64,000 nt of DNA from Paratinospora sagittata (taxonomy: Eukaryota; Streptophyta; Magnoliopsida; Ranunculales; Menispermaceae), in the NCBI GenBank assembly GCA_035771175.1, contig CM069598.1, positions 14,490,539-14,554,538 on the forward strand. The letters are read 5' to 3'. The position numbers and the translations under genes were made by a program. Positions 22,618 to 36,368 of the stretch are shown in pieces; positions within the stretch are counted from its first letter, which is position 1, and each line of letters begins with the position of its first letter. The notes below the pieces were generated by a model, which worked only from the letters and a program-made list of their open reading frames with translations, was not told where the DNA came from and did no database searches.

Positions 22618-23543
22618 ACTGTCACACCCCGCCCGGATGAGCCTAAACCGGCGGTACACTCACGGACGGGGCGCGCATTTGGAGCAATTACAATGGTAAT
22701 AACAGAGTGCAATACATGAATTCCAGATATACAGGCTTATGTGCGGCAGTATAAACATTCACAATATCCATTCGTATCATTCATTCCACAATAAATAATC
22801 CTCCAAATCTCACAAGCACATCATAACCCAAAATGTTCAAATACTATTCATTTTTCAAGCCATTTCATCCACCATGATCATATGATTAAATATATCATCA
22901 TTAAACATTTCATAATTCAAATAACAAAACTCATATTCTCATTCAACCCAACTATGTGATAGTATATAAATAAGAGTGTGATAATTATACTTATCAAAAT
23001 AAAAAAAAGTAACTCATATCCTCCAATGCATACATAGATATACCAGATGAATATAATCACGTGATTATCGCTCACACATTTTTTCTTTTCCCTTCGACTC
23101 GATACTTGAAATATTGGAGGAAATGGAGTGAGCAATCAACAAACTCAGTGAATATATCTCTTGATATGACAATCATATGCATTTAGGAAAACATGACATT
23201 TAAAATCATTTAAAACAATTATTAAACACATTCATCATTCAACGAATATATCATACATGTCAACAACATAGATTTCATGATTTTTCTAGAAAACAATGCA
23301 TCATTTTCAACTAAAACAATAATCTCCTTCCTTCTCGTAATGGAGCAGGTACGAACTCCTTATTATGCACCGATAAGGAGCCTACGCTCGGACCTCACAT
23401 TACTCAATTTAAAGTTATTTCAAGGATCTTCAATCCTTGTTATAACATGCCTATTGACAATGAGGTTACGCCTAACACTCATCTGAGTCTAATTCCTAAC
23501 GAAATGACACCAACTTGTCTTTGCAAGTCTCACATACTCCAAT
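22618..23543 (-). repeat. Minus-strand gypsy LTR, 3' part
   Basis: Reading the minus strand, this LTR ends CCGGGCGGGGTGTGACA at 22618, and its last 110 or so bp closely match the end of the 20233-21741 LTR. The rest differs. It continues across the inserted gypsy copy 1 into 34165-35828. With no adjacent coding region it may be a solo LTR, but target duplications were not found. Confidence 0.65.
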
Positions 23544-26494
23544 TGTGACGCCCCGAAAATTATTTCATCTAGCCCATAACCCAATTGTATTTTGCCCAAA
23601 CTCTATGTGTTGCCTTGATATGTTTGGTGTTTGTTTAATGTTTGTATAGTTAATGCTTGATAATGTATATAAATATATGTATCATAAATTGTATATGAGT
23701 CATGTTAAATTAAAGTTTAATGCATATGTTATTATTTATGCATGGGCTCATTAAACCATGAATTGATATGGGTTAGGATTGATGGAATAAAAGGATAAAT
23801 GAAATTGAAGATTTGGTGTATTAAATGGATTGGACATTTAAAATACATGTGGTTGGTATGGGTAGTATGAGACCAACACATGTGAAGGTTGGTGCATGAA
23901 AGTGGACAAGTGTCCAATGCCCACTTGTCTTCTTCAAGGAAGTGCTAGAATGAGTGGAGGGAACCAAGGAGAGGAAAACAAGGAGAGAATCAAGGAGAGA
24001 ATCAAGGAGGGAATCAAGGAAGTGCTAGAAAGAGGTGAGTGGAGAGAAAAGAAAGAAGAAGAGAAAGAAAAGAAGAGAAAGGAAAGAAGAAGAGAAAGAA
24101 GGAGAGAGTTGCAGGAGTAAGAACCCTGCGAGATTTTCATCAAAGAAGTTGATCTTTGGAATTTACGGTCAGATTGAGCTCAAATTTTGTCAGCACGTTC
24201 GTAGCTTATGGTTCTTCATTCTGGTCGGTGGAGATCTTGATCAGAGGTTTCTTCTAAGAGATCTAACCTCTCAAACAAAGCTGGCCGGAAAGTCTGGATT
24301 TCTCGCACTGTTTCGCTCAAACTTATAGATCTCCTAAATCTACCGTTAGATGGTTATCAAATTTGGGTATGTAGTTTATAACTGATATTTATACATTCTG
24401 AACGGTGGAGATCGTAATTAGAAGCTTGTGCTAAGAGATATAACCTCTGAAACAAAGCTGGTCGGAATTTCTGGGTTTCTCGTTCCGTTTCGGTAACACT
24501 TGTAGATCTCCTCAACGTACCGTTGGATGGATATCAAATTTGGGTATGTAGTTTAAAACAGATATTTCTGTATTCTGAACGGTGGAAATATTTATACGTT
24601 AATTATTTTGTGTGATATAGCCATCTGAGTTTGGGTATTTGCAGCAGGAAAGGAGAAACTGTCTGATTAGACACTTACTCATCAAAGATACATATCTTTT
24701 CGGTCCACCGTTGGATTGGGCTGATATTTGGACAGAAGGTTTGTTTCTTCACATACTTCAATTTGTACGGTTGATTTTGTGATTACATATTTCTGTTGGT
24801 AGATTGATACATCTGAACAGAATAATACATGTGAAGAATTGGTAGGGTTGCTTGTATTAGACCTACATTTAGAATATGAACTTAGACCTTTCCAAATAGC
24901 TTGCATGTCAACTATGTTGACCTAGTTGCCATTGTGGATGAACCCATGATGCAAAATCAGTGATATACATGGCTGAACATGGTGACCTAGTGTAAATCGA
25001 CAATATGGCCTAAGTGTGGAAAATTTCATATTTTAGGGCTTTTGATGCTTTTGGCTTAGAATCATTGAATTGATGCAACTTATGTTTAATTAAGCATGAT
25101 TAGGGTTGATTATGCTACTGATTTGGTGGTTGTGACCATATCATGGATTAGGCCTACTTGTGATCAAGTGACCCAAATTTGGACATGTTTATGCCTAAGG
25201 AATTGAAAATCAGTATTTTTGATTAATAGAATGGTTTATGAATGAGAACTATGCATTAGAGGCCTAAGTCATGTGATTTGAGTTGAATGATGGGATTAAA
25301 TGGGATTTAGGCCTATTAATTATATGTGGGCTGATTTAGGGTTGATTTGTAATGTCTATGTAATTGAGCATAGAAATTGATGTATGGTAGGATATTGATG
25401 TATGTTTCAGGATCTTGATTGGGTTGATTCGGTTTGGTGGTCGTGTGTGATTAAATACTCTCGCGAGGCTTGGTTGTGAGTAGGCTTCACTTATGATTAT
25501 ATCATTTATGTCATCATATCACTTATATATATTGTATGTTGAAAGCATGAATGTGTTCTAATGTTTTGAATGATGCATTGATTTGAGAAAACCTTATGAC
25601 TTTGGTTGGGCCCATCTATCTGGCTAATAGGGGGACTTGACCTTGTCATAGGAGGGTTTTAAGAAGGAAATGATTGGGATCAACGGCACGGTGAAATAGA
25701 CGTGGACTAGTAACCCAAGTAAACATGATTGGGATCAACGGCACGGTGAAATAGACGTGGACTAGTAACCCAAGGCATGTGGAATGTGGATCCAAATTGA
25801 TAAACTTTTACTTGCATCGAACTTATTATAAATGCTTGATATCTATATGTTATGAGCTTTTAATCATGCTACACATTGACATGCATACATGGTTTTTATT
25901 GATGAGTATTGATAGCATATTTGAATTCTATTCACTGGGCATCGTTGGCTCACCCTCATTTTCCTCTTTCAGGTCCTTCTATCCCGAATAAGGGCAAGGG
26001 AGTAGTCATATCTTGAGGGCCTTGCCTGCGAGAGAATCCAAGTCCTCTATGTGAGTTGAGAGGCATTTTGATTGAATTGTGTTTTATATTATGAAGTATT
26101 ATATTTTGGATTATGTAATTATAATACTTACCACATTTTAGTATGGGTGAGTTGAGACTTGTTAGATAGACCATGTGGGCACATGACGTTTTTTTTTATT
26201 TGTACCCACAATTTTGGACTTTATGTGTATGTCAATTTTTAATGGACTGTAGGAATTATGATTTTATTTATGGTTCATTTTTATGGATTATCTCGTCTTT
26301 GATGATTAATACAGTGGGTAGTTTTGTTTAGTACCTTTTGATATTATGTCGTTGTTTGAGATAAGGCTCGTAGGGTCTCAACCACCTCACGGGAGTTGAG
26401 GAGTGGTCGGAGATGCCTACGCCGGGCGTCCCGCCCCGGCATTCCGCATGCCATTCCCTGTGGGGTTGGTGGTCCGGGGCGCGGGGTCGCCACA
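23544..26494 (+). repeat. 5' LTR of gypsy copy 1
   Basis: Starts TGTGACGCCCCG and ends GGGTCGCCACA; 2951 bp. It holds a purine-only-like tract (about 23950-24115), a 55-bp tandem duplication (25670-25724 and 25725-25775) and the shared CACTGGGCATCGTTGGCTCA motif at about 25936 followed by a pyrimidine-rich CAG. Confidence 0.95.
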
Positions 26495-26496
26495 GT

Positions 26497-26509
26497 TGGT
26501 ATCAGAGCC
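26497..26509 (+). other. Primer binding site of gypsy copy 1
   Basis: TGGTATCAGAGCC, two bases after the LTR end, complementary to the 3' end of plant initiator methionine tRNA. Confidence 0.9.
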
Positions 26510-26649
26510 TGATTTTACTAGGTTTGGTTTATGTATTGGACTTAGATGAGTTTGACCTAGGAATTGGGTGAGAGATTTAGGTGATTAAAAAGCTTAAATG
26601 AACTAACTTAAAAGCCTTACTATCATATTTTCTGTGTGTATTATATGAT

Positions 26650-29600
26650 ATGGGTAGTTATGAGGCGGGCACTAGTGGGGCCGAGGCTAGTGGAGCTGCT
26701 GGGGCAGCAGGACCTCAAATGGCTGTACCTCAGCCTATGCCTACACCTGCTCCTAATGTTGTGGAGAACCCCACTGATCGGCGGATTAGACTGCTAGAGA
26801 AGTTCATGAAGCTAAAGCCTAAGGAATTCACTGGTGGGGTTGACTTGAAGAAGGCCGAAGATTGGCTGAAGAATGTCGAGAAGATTAGTCGCTCCTTAGA
26901 GCTTGATGAGGAGTCTCAGGTCCTATGTGCTGCTCACACACTGGAGAGTGATGCAGAGGATTGGTGGCTTTCAGTGTTGGATACACAGGGGACAGTGAAG
27001 AGTTGGGACACCTTCAAACGGTTGTTCTTACAGGCTTACGTTCCAGAGACTGAGAGACAGGCTAAGCAACTCGAGTTTTTGAATCTCGCACAGGGCACCA
27101 TGTCAGTCAGGGAGTACGAGCTCAGATTTAGGCAGCTCGCAGTTTATGCTCCTGGGTTAGTTCAGACACCGAGTGATAAGATTATGAGGTTCTCTTTGAA
27201 CCTAAGGCCTGCGATCCGACAGGCCTTGTCTGTGACGAAGATGACTGATTTTGCCACAGTGGTCCAGAGAGCCAAACAGTATGAGTTGGCTGAGCGGGTT
27301 GATGGCATGTCTACACGGGCAGCTCCGGGTGTACAGACTTCACAGGCAGAGTCCGGGGGACAGTTTAAAATTCCATGGAAGAAGGGAAACTGGGGAAAGA
27401 AGAGAAAGTTTTATGGAGGAGCACAGTCCGAGGGTGCTCAGAGTAAGACATCCGAGGTTCAGACTGGTATGATGGTCTCACCAGTGGTTTCCTCTCCTGT
27501 CCCTATTCCTACTCAGGCACCGAGTGCACCAAGACCCCCATTCCCACAGACTGCTGGCCGAGGCAGAGGTAGAGGCCGAGGAAGTTATGTGACGACATCT
27601 CAGACTGGGTCATTTGCGCCCAGGGCTCCATTCTTATGTTTTCATTGTGGGCAGGCTGGGCATAGGAAGCTCGAGTGTCCGAATTTTCAGAGAGCTCAGG
27701 GATTTGTGCAGCAGTCCAGTGCCAGAGAGACAGCGAAGGCAGCTACTGAGCCAGACCCGACAGCATCCAGGACTTTGGTGGAAGGTACTCTTATTATTTG
27801 TGGTACTTCTATGCATGTATTATTTGATGCTGGTTCTACATTATCATTCATATCTGGACGTATGGTAGATAGTTTGCATTTGACTCCCATTAGGGCTAGT
27901 ACATGGTTAGTGGTGAGTACTGTAGCTGGGGAAAGGATCTACCCGAACATGATTTGTAGCCAGTGTGTGGTTCAGATTGGTGATGTTGAGATGCCTATTG
28001 ACTTTCGAATCCTAGAGTTTTTAGAGTTTGATGCAATTCTAGGGATGGATTGGCTCGCAGCTTATCATGCAGTTATCGACTGTTTCACGAAGAGAATCAT
28101 TTTTCAGATCCCCGGACACCCAATGTTTACACTACAGGGTAGAGCTTCAGACCAGACAGTCACAAGGGGTAGATTTGTGACTGATGGAGATAGGGAGATT
28201 TTGGTTGGGTTAGTACCTAATGAGGAAGAGACTAGTGAGGTGATACTTGAGGATATTGCCATTGTTAGGGACTTTGAAGATGTGTTCCCTGCGGATCTTC
28301 CAGGATTACCACCGAAGCGAGAGATCGATTTCATTATTGAACTAGTCCCTGGCACGAAGCCTATCTCCATGGCACCATATAGAATGGCGCCAGCCGAGTT
28401 GAAAGAGTTGCAGAAACAGCTCGAGGAGTTATTGGCTAAAGGCTTTATTTGCCTGAGTGTGTCACCCTGGGGAGCTCCAGTTCTTTTTGTGAAAAAGAAA
28501 GATGGGAGCTTGCAGTTGTGCATCGACTATCGCCAATTGAACAGGATGACCATCAAGAACAAGTATCCTCTCCCAAGGATTGATGACTTGTTTGATCAGT
28601 TGAGGGGAGCGAGGTATTTTTCAAAGATTGATTTGCGCTCCGGGTATCATCAACTGAGGATCAGGGAGGAGGATGTGCCTAAGACGGCATTCAGAACCCG
28701 CTATGGACATTATGAGTTCCTTGTGATGCCATTTGGTGTGACTAATGCACCAGCGATGTTCATGGATCTGATGCAGAGGGTCTTTAGGCAGTATCTGGAT
28801 AAGTTTGTCATCGTCTTCATTGATGACATATTGGTGTATTCCAAGACTCGAGCTGAGCATGAGGAACACCTTAGAGTGACTTTGCAAACCCTGAGAGAGC
28901 ATAGGCTATATGCAAAGCTGAGCAAGTGCGAATTTTGGATCACCGAAGTGAAGTTCTTAGGTCATGTGGTGAGTTCTGAGGGGATTTCAGTTGATCCGTC
29001 TAAGGTTGAAGCCATTATCAGTTGGCCTAGGCCTACCACAGTGACCGAGATCAGGAGCTTTCTTGGGTTAGCTGGTTACTATAGGAGATTCGTTCAGGGA
29101 TTCTCCAAGATAGCTACGCCTATGACTAGGCTCACCCAGAAAGATGTGTCATTTGCATGGACCGAGGAGTGTGAGAATGCCTTTTTAGAGCTGAAGAAAT
29201 GATTGACATCTACGCCAGTGTTGATTTTGCCAGAGCCTGATCAGGAGTTGGTTATCTATACTGATGCCTCTCGCATCGGCTTAGGTTGCGTGTTGATGCA
29301 GAAGGATAGGGTCATTGCTTATGCATCGAGGCAGTTGAAGGTGCATGAAAAGAACTACCCTGTTCATGACTTAGAACTGGCCGCAGTGGTTTTTGCTTTG
29401 AAGATTTGGAGGCATTATCTCTATGGTGAGAGATTCACTCTGTATTCTGACCATAAGAGCCTCAAGTACTTGTTCTCTCAGAATGAATTGAACATGAGGC
29501 AGAGAAGGTGGTTGGAGCTCCTCAAAGACTATGATTTTACATTGGAATACCACCCAGGTAAAGCCAATGTAGTGGCTGATGCGTTGAGCAGGAAGCGGGT

Positions 29601-31170
29601 AGAGACAGTTATGGTAGCACGCCAGATGTCTCATGAGTGGAGACTACTTGAGGCGGCTACGGTTATGAGTGTATGTGCTACTCCTTCAGATCAGATTGTG
29701 ATATGTGCTCAAATGAGAGCTCAGCCTACACAAGTCCAGGAGGTAATTGACCAACAGAGACTTGACGTTGATTATGGGATATACAAGTCTTGGGCTGAGA
29801 GCAGTGATTTTACTGATTGGCGCTTGTCATCTGATGGTGCCTTGAGATTTAGGGGACGTTTATGGGTTCCCACAGATCCACAACTTAGACAGAGTGTTCT
29901 CCAAGAGGCTCACAGATCTCATTATGCTATTCATCCTGGCGGAACCAAGATGTATCATGATATGAAAAGAATGTATTGGTGGCCCGACATGAAGAGAGAA
30001 ATAGCTCAGTTCATTCAGAGGTGTGAGATCTGTCAAAGAGTCAAAGCTGAGCATCAGAGGCCTGGAGGGCAGATGCAACCGCTTGCCATTCCTGAGTGGA
30101 AATGGGAGCATGTCACTATGGATTTTGTTGTGGGATTACCCAACACCCCGAGGAGACATAATGCTGTTTGGGTTATTATTGATCGCTTGACCAAGTCTGC
30201 TCACTTTCTACCGGTGAACACTAGGGATTCTATGGACAAGCTGAGCAGACTCTATATGCGGGAGATAGTCAGATTACATGGAGTGCCTGTTTCGATTGTG
30301 TCAGATAGGGATCCGAGGTTTACATCGGTATTCTGGCAGGGGTTGCAGAGGCAGCTAGGCACTAGACTAGATCTCAGTACCGCTTTTCACCCCCAGACGG
30401 ATGGCCAGTCTGAGAGGTTGATATCGATTTTAGAGGATATGCTTCGAGCTTGTGTCCTTGAGTCCAGTGGTAACTGGGAGGAGTACATACATTTGTGTGA
30501 GTTCGCGTACAACAATAGCTATCAGTCCAGTATTGGCATGGCTCTTTTTGAGGCATTGTATGGTCGACCCTGTAGATCTCCGATCTGTTGGACGGAGGTA
30601 GGGGATGTTGCGATGATGGGACCAGAGTTTGTACAAGAACACACAGAGAATATTAAGAGGATCAAGCATAATATGAAAGTAGCCCAAGACAGGCAGAAGA
30701 GTTACACTGATGCCAAGAGGAAGACCGTAGAGTTCGAGGTGGGTGACCAAGGTTTATTGAAGGTCTCACCTCAGAAGGGCCAAACTAGATTTGGGATAAA
30801 AGGCAAGCTCGCTCCGAGATTTATTGGGCCGTTCGAGGTTTTAGAACGAATTGGCCCCGTCGCTTACCGATTAGCCTTGCCACCTCAGTTAGCAGCAGTC
30901 CACAATGTCTTTCACGTGTCAATGCTGAGAGTATACAAGAGTGATTTTGATCACGTCTTGGACTGGAGGAACATTGAACTGAGGCAGGATGGGACTTATG
31001 ATGAGGAACCTATTCAGATACTTGACCGGAAGGTCCAGAGGTTACGTAACCGTGAGATTCCGATGGTTAAGGTGAGATGGCAGTTCCATGGCGAGGAACA
31101 GGTTACTTGGGAGCGTGAGGACTACATGATGGAGCACTTTGCCGAGTTCATGGGCTTAGGTAATTCTTAA
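26650..31170 (+). pseudogene. Gypsy copy 1 gag-pol, broken by one stop codon
   Basis: Same frame and length as the 1506-codon frame at 55408-59928. An AGA-to-TGA change at 29200-29202 stops it after residue 850, between the reverse transcriptase and RNase H. The second part (29203-31170) stays open in frame. Domain order is Gag, zinc knuckle [14 protein letters not shown], protease, RT with FIDD, RNase H, integrase with HHCC and DDE residues, and a chromodomain-like tail. Other differences from copy 2 fall at otherwise conserved spots (for example GFICLSV for GFICPSV, GSLQLC for [15 protein letters not shown] for MAPFEALYG). This copy is probably unable to make full enzyme itself, although its RNA could still be copied by proteins from another element. 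Confidence 0.93.
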
Positions 31171-31176
31171 CCTTAA

Positions 31177-31213
31177 AACTTCGAGGACGAAGTTCATTCT
31201 AAGGTGGGTGTGA
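31177..31213 (+). other. 3' hairpin and polypurine tract of gypsy copy 1
   Basis: AACTTCGAGGACGAAGTT (7-bp stem) followed by the purine-rich CTAAGGTGGGTGTGA directly before the 3' LTR. The second-strand primer is expected here. Confidence 0.75.
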
Positions 31214-34164
31214 TGTGACGCCCCGAAAATTATTTCATCTAGCCCATAACCCAATTGTATTTTGCCCAAACTCTATGTGTTGCCTTGATATGTTTGGTGT
31301 TTGTTTAATGTTTGTATAGTTAATGCTTGATAATGTATATAAATATATGTATCATAAATTGTATATGAGTCATGTTAAATTAAAGTTTAATGCATATGTT
31401 ATTATTTATGCATGGGCTCATTAAACCATGAATTGATATGGGTTAGGATTGATGGAATAAAAGGATAAATGAAATTGAAGATTTGGTGTATTAAATGGAT
31501 TGGACATTTAAAATACATGTGGTTGGTATGGGTAGTATGAGACCAACACATGTGAAGGTTGGTGCATGAAAGTGGACAAGTGTCCAATGCCCACTTGTCT
31601 TCTTCAAGGAAGTGCTAGAATGAGTGGAGGGAACCAAGGAGAGGAAAACAAGGAGAGAATCAAGGAGAGAATCAAGGAGGGAATCAAGGAAGTGCTAGAA
31701 AGAGGTGAGTGGAGAGAAAAGAAAGAAGAAGAGAAAGAAAAGAAGAGAAAGGAAAGAAGAAGAGAAAGAAGGAGAGAGTTGCAGGAGTAAGAACCCTGCG
31801 AGATTTTCATCAAAGAAGTTGATCTTTGGAATTTACGGTCAGATTGAGCTCAAATTTTGTCAGCACGTTCGTAGCTTATGGTTCTTCATTCTGGTCGGTG
31901 GAGATCTTGATCAGAGGTTTCTTCTAAGAGATCTAACCTCTCAAACAAAGCTGGCCGGAAAGTCTGGATTTCTCGCACTGTTTCGCTCAAACTTATAGAT
32001 CTCCTAAATCTACCGTTAGATGGTTATCAAATTTGGGTATGTAGTTTATAACTGATATTTATACATTCTGAACGGTGGAGATCGTAATTAGAAGCTTGTG
32101 CTAAGAGATATAACCTCTGAAACAAAGCTGGTCGGAATTTCTGGGTTTCTCGTTCCGTTTCGGTAAAACTTGTAGATCTCCTCAACGTACCGTTGGATGG
32201 ATATCAAATTTGGGTATGTAGTTTAAAACAGATATTTCTGTATTCTGAACGGTGGAAATATTTATACGTTAATTATTTTGTGTGATATAGCCATCTGAGT
32301 TTGGGTATTTGCAGCAGGAAAGGAGAAACTGTCTGATTAGACACTTACTCATCAAAGATACATATCTTTTCGGTCCACCGTTGGATTGGGCTGATATTTG
32401 GACAGAAGGTTTGTTTCTTCACATACTTCAATTTGTACGGTTGATTTTGTGATTACATATTTCTGTTGGTAGATTGATACATCTGAACAGAATAATACAT
32501 GTGAAGAATTGGTAGGGTTGCTTGTATTAGACCTACATTTAGAATATGAACTTAGACCTTTCCAAATAGCTTGCATGTCAACTATGTTGACCTAGTTGCC
32601 ATTGTGGATGAACCCATGATGCAAAATCAGTGATATACATGGCTGAACATGGTGACCTAGTGTAAATCGACAATATGGCCTAAGTGTGGAAAATTTCATA
32701 TTTTAGGGCTTTTGATGCTTTTGGCTTAGAATCATTGAATTGATGCAACTTATGTTTAATTAAGCATGATTAGGGTTGATTATGCTACTGATTTGGTGGT
32801 TGTGACCATATCATGGGTTAGGCCTACTTGTGATCAAGTGACCCAAATTTGGACATGTTTATGCCTAAGGAATTGAAAATCAGTATTTTTGATTAATAGA
32901 ATGGTTTATGAATGAGAACTATGCATTAGAGGCCTAAGTCATGTGATTTGAGTTGAATGATGGGATTAAATGGGATTTAGGCCTATTAATTATATGTGGG
33001 CTGATTTAGGGTTGATTTGTAATGTCTATGTAATTGAGCATAGAAATTGATGTATGGTAGGATATTGATGTATGTTTCAGGATCTTGATTGGGTTGATTC
33101 GGTTTGGTGGTCGTGTGTGATTAAATACTCTCGCGAGGCTTGGTTGTGAGTAGGCTTCACTTATGATTATATCATTTATGTCATCATATCACTTATATAT
33201 ATTGTATGTTGAAAGCATGAATGTGTTCTAATGTTTTGAATGATGCATTGATTTGAGAAAACCTTATGACTTTGGTTGGGCCCATCTATCTGGCTAATAG
33301 GGGGACTTGACCTTGTCATAGGAGGGTTTTAAGAAGGAAATGATTGGGATCAACGGCACGGTGAAATAGACGTGGACTAGTAACCCAAGTAAACATGATT
33401 GGGATCAACGGCACGGTGAAATAGACGTGGACTAGTAACCCAAGGCATGTGGAATGTGGATCCAAATTGATAAACTTTTACTTGCATCGAACTTATTATA
33501 AATGCTTGATATCTATATGTTATGAGCTTTTAATCATGCTACACATTGACATGCATACATGGTTTTTATTGATGAGTATTGATAGCATATTTGAATTCTA
33601 TTCACTGGGCATCGTTGGCTCACCCTCATTTTCCTCTTTCAGGTCCTTCTGTCCCGAATAAGGGCAAGGGAGTAGTCATATCTTGAGGGCCTTGCCTGCG
33701 AGAGAATCCAAGTCCTCTATGTGAGTTGAGAGGCATTTTGATTGAATTGTGTTTTATATTATGAAGTATTATATTTTGGATTATGTAATTATAATACTTA
33801 CCACATTTTAGTATGGGTGAGTTGGGACTCGTTAGATAGACCATGTGGGCACATGACGTTTTTTTTTATTTGTACCCACAATTTTGGACTTTATGTGTAT
33901 GTCAATTTTTAATGGACTGTAGGAATTATGATTTTATTTATGGTTCATTTTTATGGATTATCTCGTCTTTGATGATTAATACAGTGGGTAGTTTTGTTTA
34001 GTACCTTTTGATATTATGTCGTTGTTTGAGATAAGGCTCGTAGGGTCTCAACCACCTCACGGGAGTTGAGGAGTGGTCGGAGATGCCTACGCCGGGCGTC
34101 CCGCCCCGGCATTCCGCATGCCATTCCCTGTGGGGTTGGTGGTCCGGGGCGCGGGGTCGCCACA
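31214..34164 (+). repeat. 3' LTR of gypsy copy 1
   Basis: 2951 bp, nearly identical to 23544-26494. Differences noticed near 32166, 32817, 33652, 33826 and 33830. Confidence 0.95.
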
Positions 34165-35828
34165 CCAATACTAAATAAATCATTTATTAATGCAAATTAA
34201 AACACAATGCATCAATGTATACATAGCATATTTACATTCAAACATACATAATGTCATACAAGAACTAAATCAATAAAATATACTCAAAGTACAAGACTTT
34301 CCAACTTAAATACAATCACCGTCGCTTTCGAGTCCAGTTCCAATTTAAATCCAACTAACTCAACATGTCACAACCACTCCATAATTCAATTTCATTTATT
34401 CATATCTATTTACATATTTAATTTCTCAACTCATTTCAAATCACTAATAATAAAGATCAACCTAAAAAATATTATACAGATTCTGTGAATTTAAATTCTA
34501 ACTCAATTTAGGACTCATAAGCAGTTGAAAAACTACAATCTGGCTTCTGTGGTCAATCTAGATATTTCCACAAGAAAGAACAGTGAAAATAGATTTCCAA
34601 TTCATATTTCCACTAGTTCTCAATTTTATTTTTTTCTACTCGAACATATATCAATTTTATTAAAAATATAATAAATTCCTAAAATTATTCTGTCCACATC
34701 GACACTTGTAAAATCAGTCATACTACCATTCTACTACCTTCAACAGGTATTTTACTAAGGTTTTACATGTTCGTGGAGGTATTCAAAGTCAATTTTACTC
34801 ACAAAAACCATATATTTAGTTACTAAAAATATCAAATCATATCCAAAAATCACAATCTTAGTATCAAAACGTCCGTAATTCAGTTCTCTATGATTCTATG
34901 GTCTCAAACCGGAGTTTCACTAGATTCCAATTCCATTTTATTTACTGGAAATAATTATAGTACTGTTCACATCACTATTCATTGAAAACATGTATAATTT
35001 TTACTAAAATTATCAAACGATTTCCAAAAATCATAAAATTAGCATCAATGGACTCACAACAATTCATTCTACCATTTTATAGCCTTAAACTGGAGTTTCA
35101 TCAGGTTTTAATATGATTCGAAAGGTCTTAAATATCAAATCTAACTTTCAACAGCCATAAAAATTTCCAATGAACAAATAAATGAAATCTAACCACATAT
35201 TTGGGGCTTCTACAATCTAGGAAATGTATTTCAACCCTTCGAGCAAATTTTTATTTAAGTTGGGTCAAAACCCCAATTTTGAAAACGCCGTAAAACAGTT
35301 CCCATAGCAAAAATTACTCCGAGAGAATCGTTACATCTAGCTTAAATATTAATTTCACGAAGAAATAAAGTAAAAAATAGTTACCACAGGTCCCGATTTG
35401 TGCGAATCCCGCATTTCTCTTTTTCTCCTTCTCTTTCTTTTTCGTTCTGCACGTTCCTTCTTCTTTTCTCTTTCTCTTATTATTTTTTTTTTCTCTTGTT
35501 GTAAAACGTTGGAGATAGGGATTAAAAGTGAGAGATATTTATTTACTTTTTTATCCCATGCTCCTCATGCTCAATAGTTAACCAACTCACCCCATAAATT
35601 AATCAATTTAATTCAACTCCATTTTTAACTTCTAAGCACCCATATAGGTTGATCACATATGTATCATCTTCATTTAATAATTACATTTATTTGCTCATAC
35701 CCCTTAAATATAGCATGTATTTTTATACACACGTATATTTGGCTCTTACATATAAAATATGTGTATTATATGTCTCGATATACGCATAATTTAACGTATG
35801 TATTTAATTGAAACTACGAAGTGTTACA
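34165..35828 (-). repeat. Minus-strand gypsy LTR, 5' part
   Basis: Continuation of 22618-23543 after the inserted element. On the minus strand it begins TGTAACACTTCGTAG at 35828. It includes a purine-rich tract on the minus strand (about 35405-35500), as in the other LTRs here. No gene was seen. Confidence 0.6.
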
Positions 35829-36368
35829 ATAGATCTTTGTAGGCATATATATATAAGTCCTATGGATCAACGCAGAGTCGTGTGTATTGAGAAACTCTAT
35901 GTTCATCTGAAGAACTCAAGCACTTAATACATTTCGATTGTATTCCTAAGTCCCTCTATCAGGGTAAAGATCTATAATATTTTGATAATCGTTAATGAAA
36001 TGGAGTGGTTTCTCAAAGAAAAAGAGGAGTGCTTTCTTTACATAATTTTAGTATTTAGTTTTAGCACACAACTTATTAAATACATTTCTTGAATCATACA
36101 TCAATACATGATTCAAAATTCATTTTCTTAATTGTCATACTAGTAACAATAATATAGGCTTCCACTGCGCTCTATTCCTTGGGAGTTGAAAGTAATGTGC
36201 ATGTGGTGGGTAGATGATCAAATATATGAAAGAAAGAGAGAGAGAGAGACAAAAGCTGGTAATTAAAACTAATGTATGTTAGTCCAGTTATCTTGTGACA
36301 AGTGTCCAGGTTAGTGGAAGTCTGTCGTAACAGAAAAGAGAGTATGTTCTAGTGATCTCAAACGTATC
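35829..36368. other. Spacer with copy 2 of the interspersed repeat
   Basis: 36085-36240 matches 1-230 and 42475-42660; a short (GA)n run lies at 36232-36250. The remainder is unassigned. Confidence 0.45.

Larger units (their letters stand above)
23544..34164 (+). mobile_element. Complete Ty3/gypsy element, copy 1 (Tekay/Del-like), 10,621 bp
   Basis: Two 2951-bp LTRs bound a gag-pol region, with a 5-bp target duplication CCAAT at 23539-23543 and 34165-34169. The element has a tRNA-Met primer site, a polypurine tract and a chromodomain-like tail. It inserted into an older minus-strand LTR. By eye the two LTRs differ at about five sites, pointing to a recent insertion. Confidence 0.95.

Noticed and set aside
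23896..24120. Lys/Glu/Arg-rich open frames in the gypsy LTRs (also at 31566, 53138 and 60324)
   Set aside because: They arise from a purine-rich tract in LTR sequence. Length and reading frame differ between copies after small indels, so there is no sign of selection as protein.
28104..28523. Antisense open frames of 60-140 codons within gypsy gag-pol (both copies)
   Set aside because: They are shadows of the strongly coding plus-strand frame and contain no known domains.
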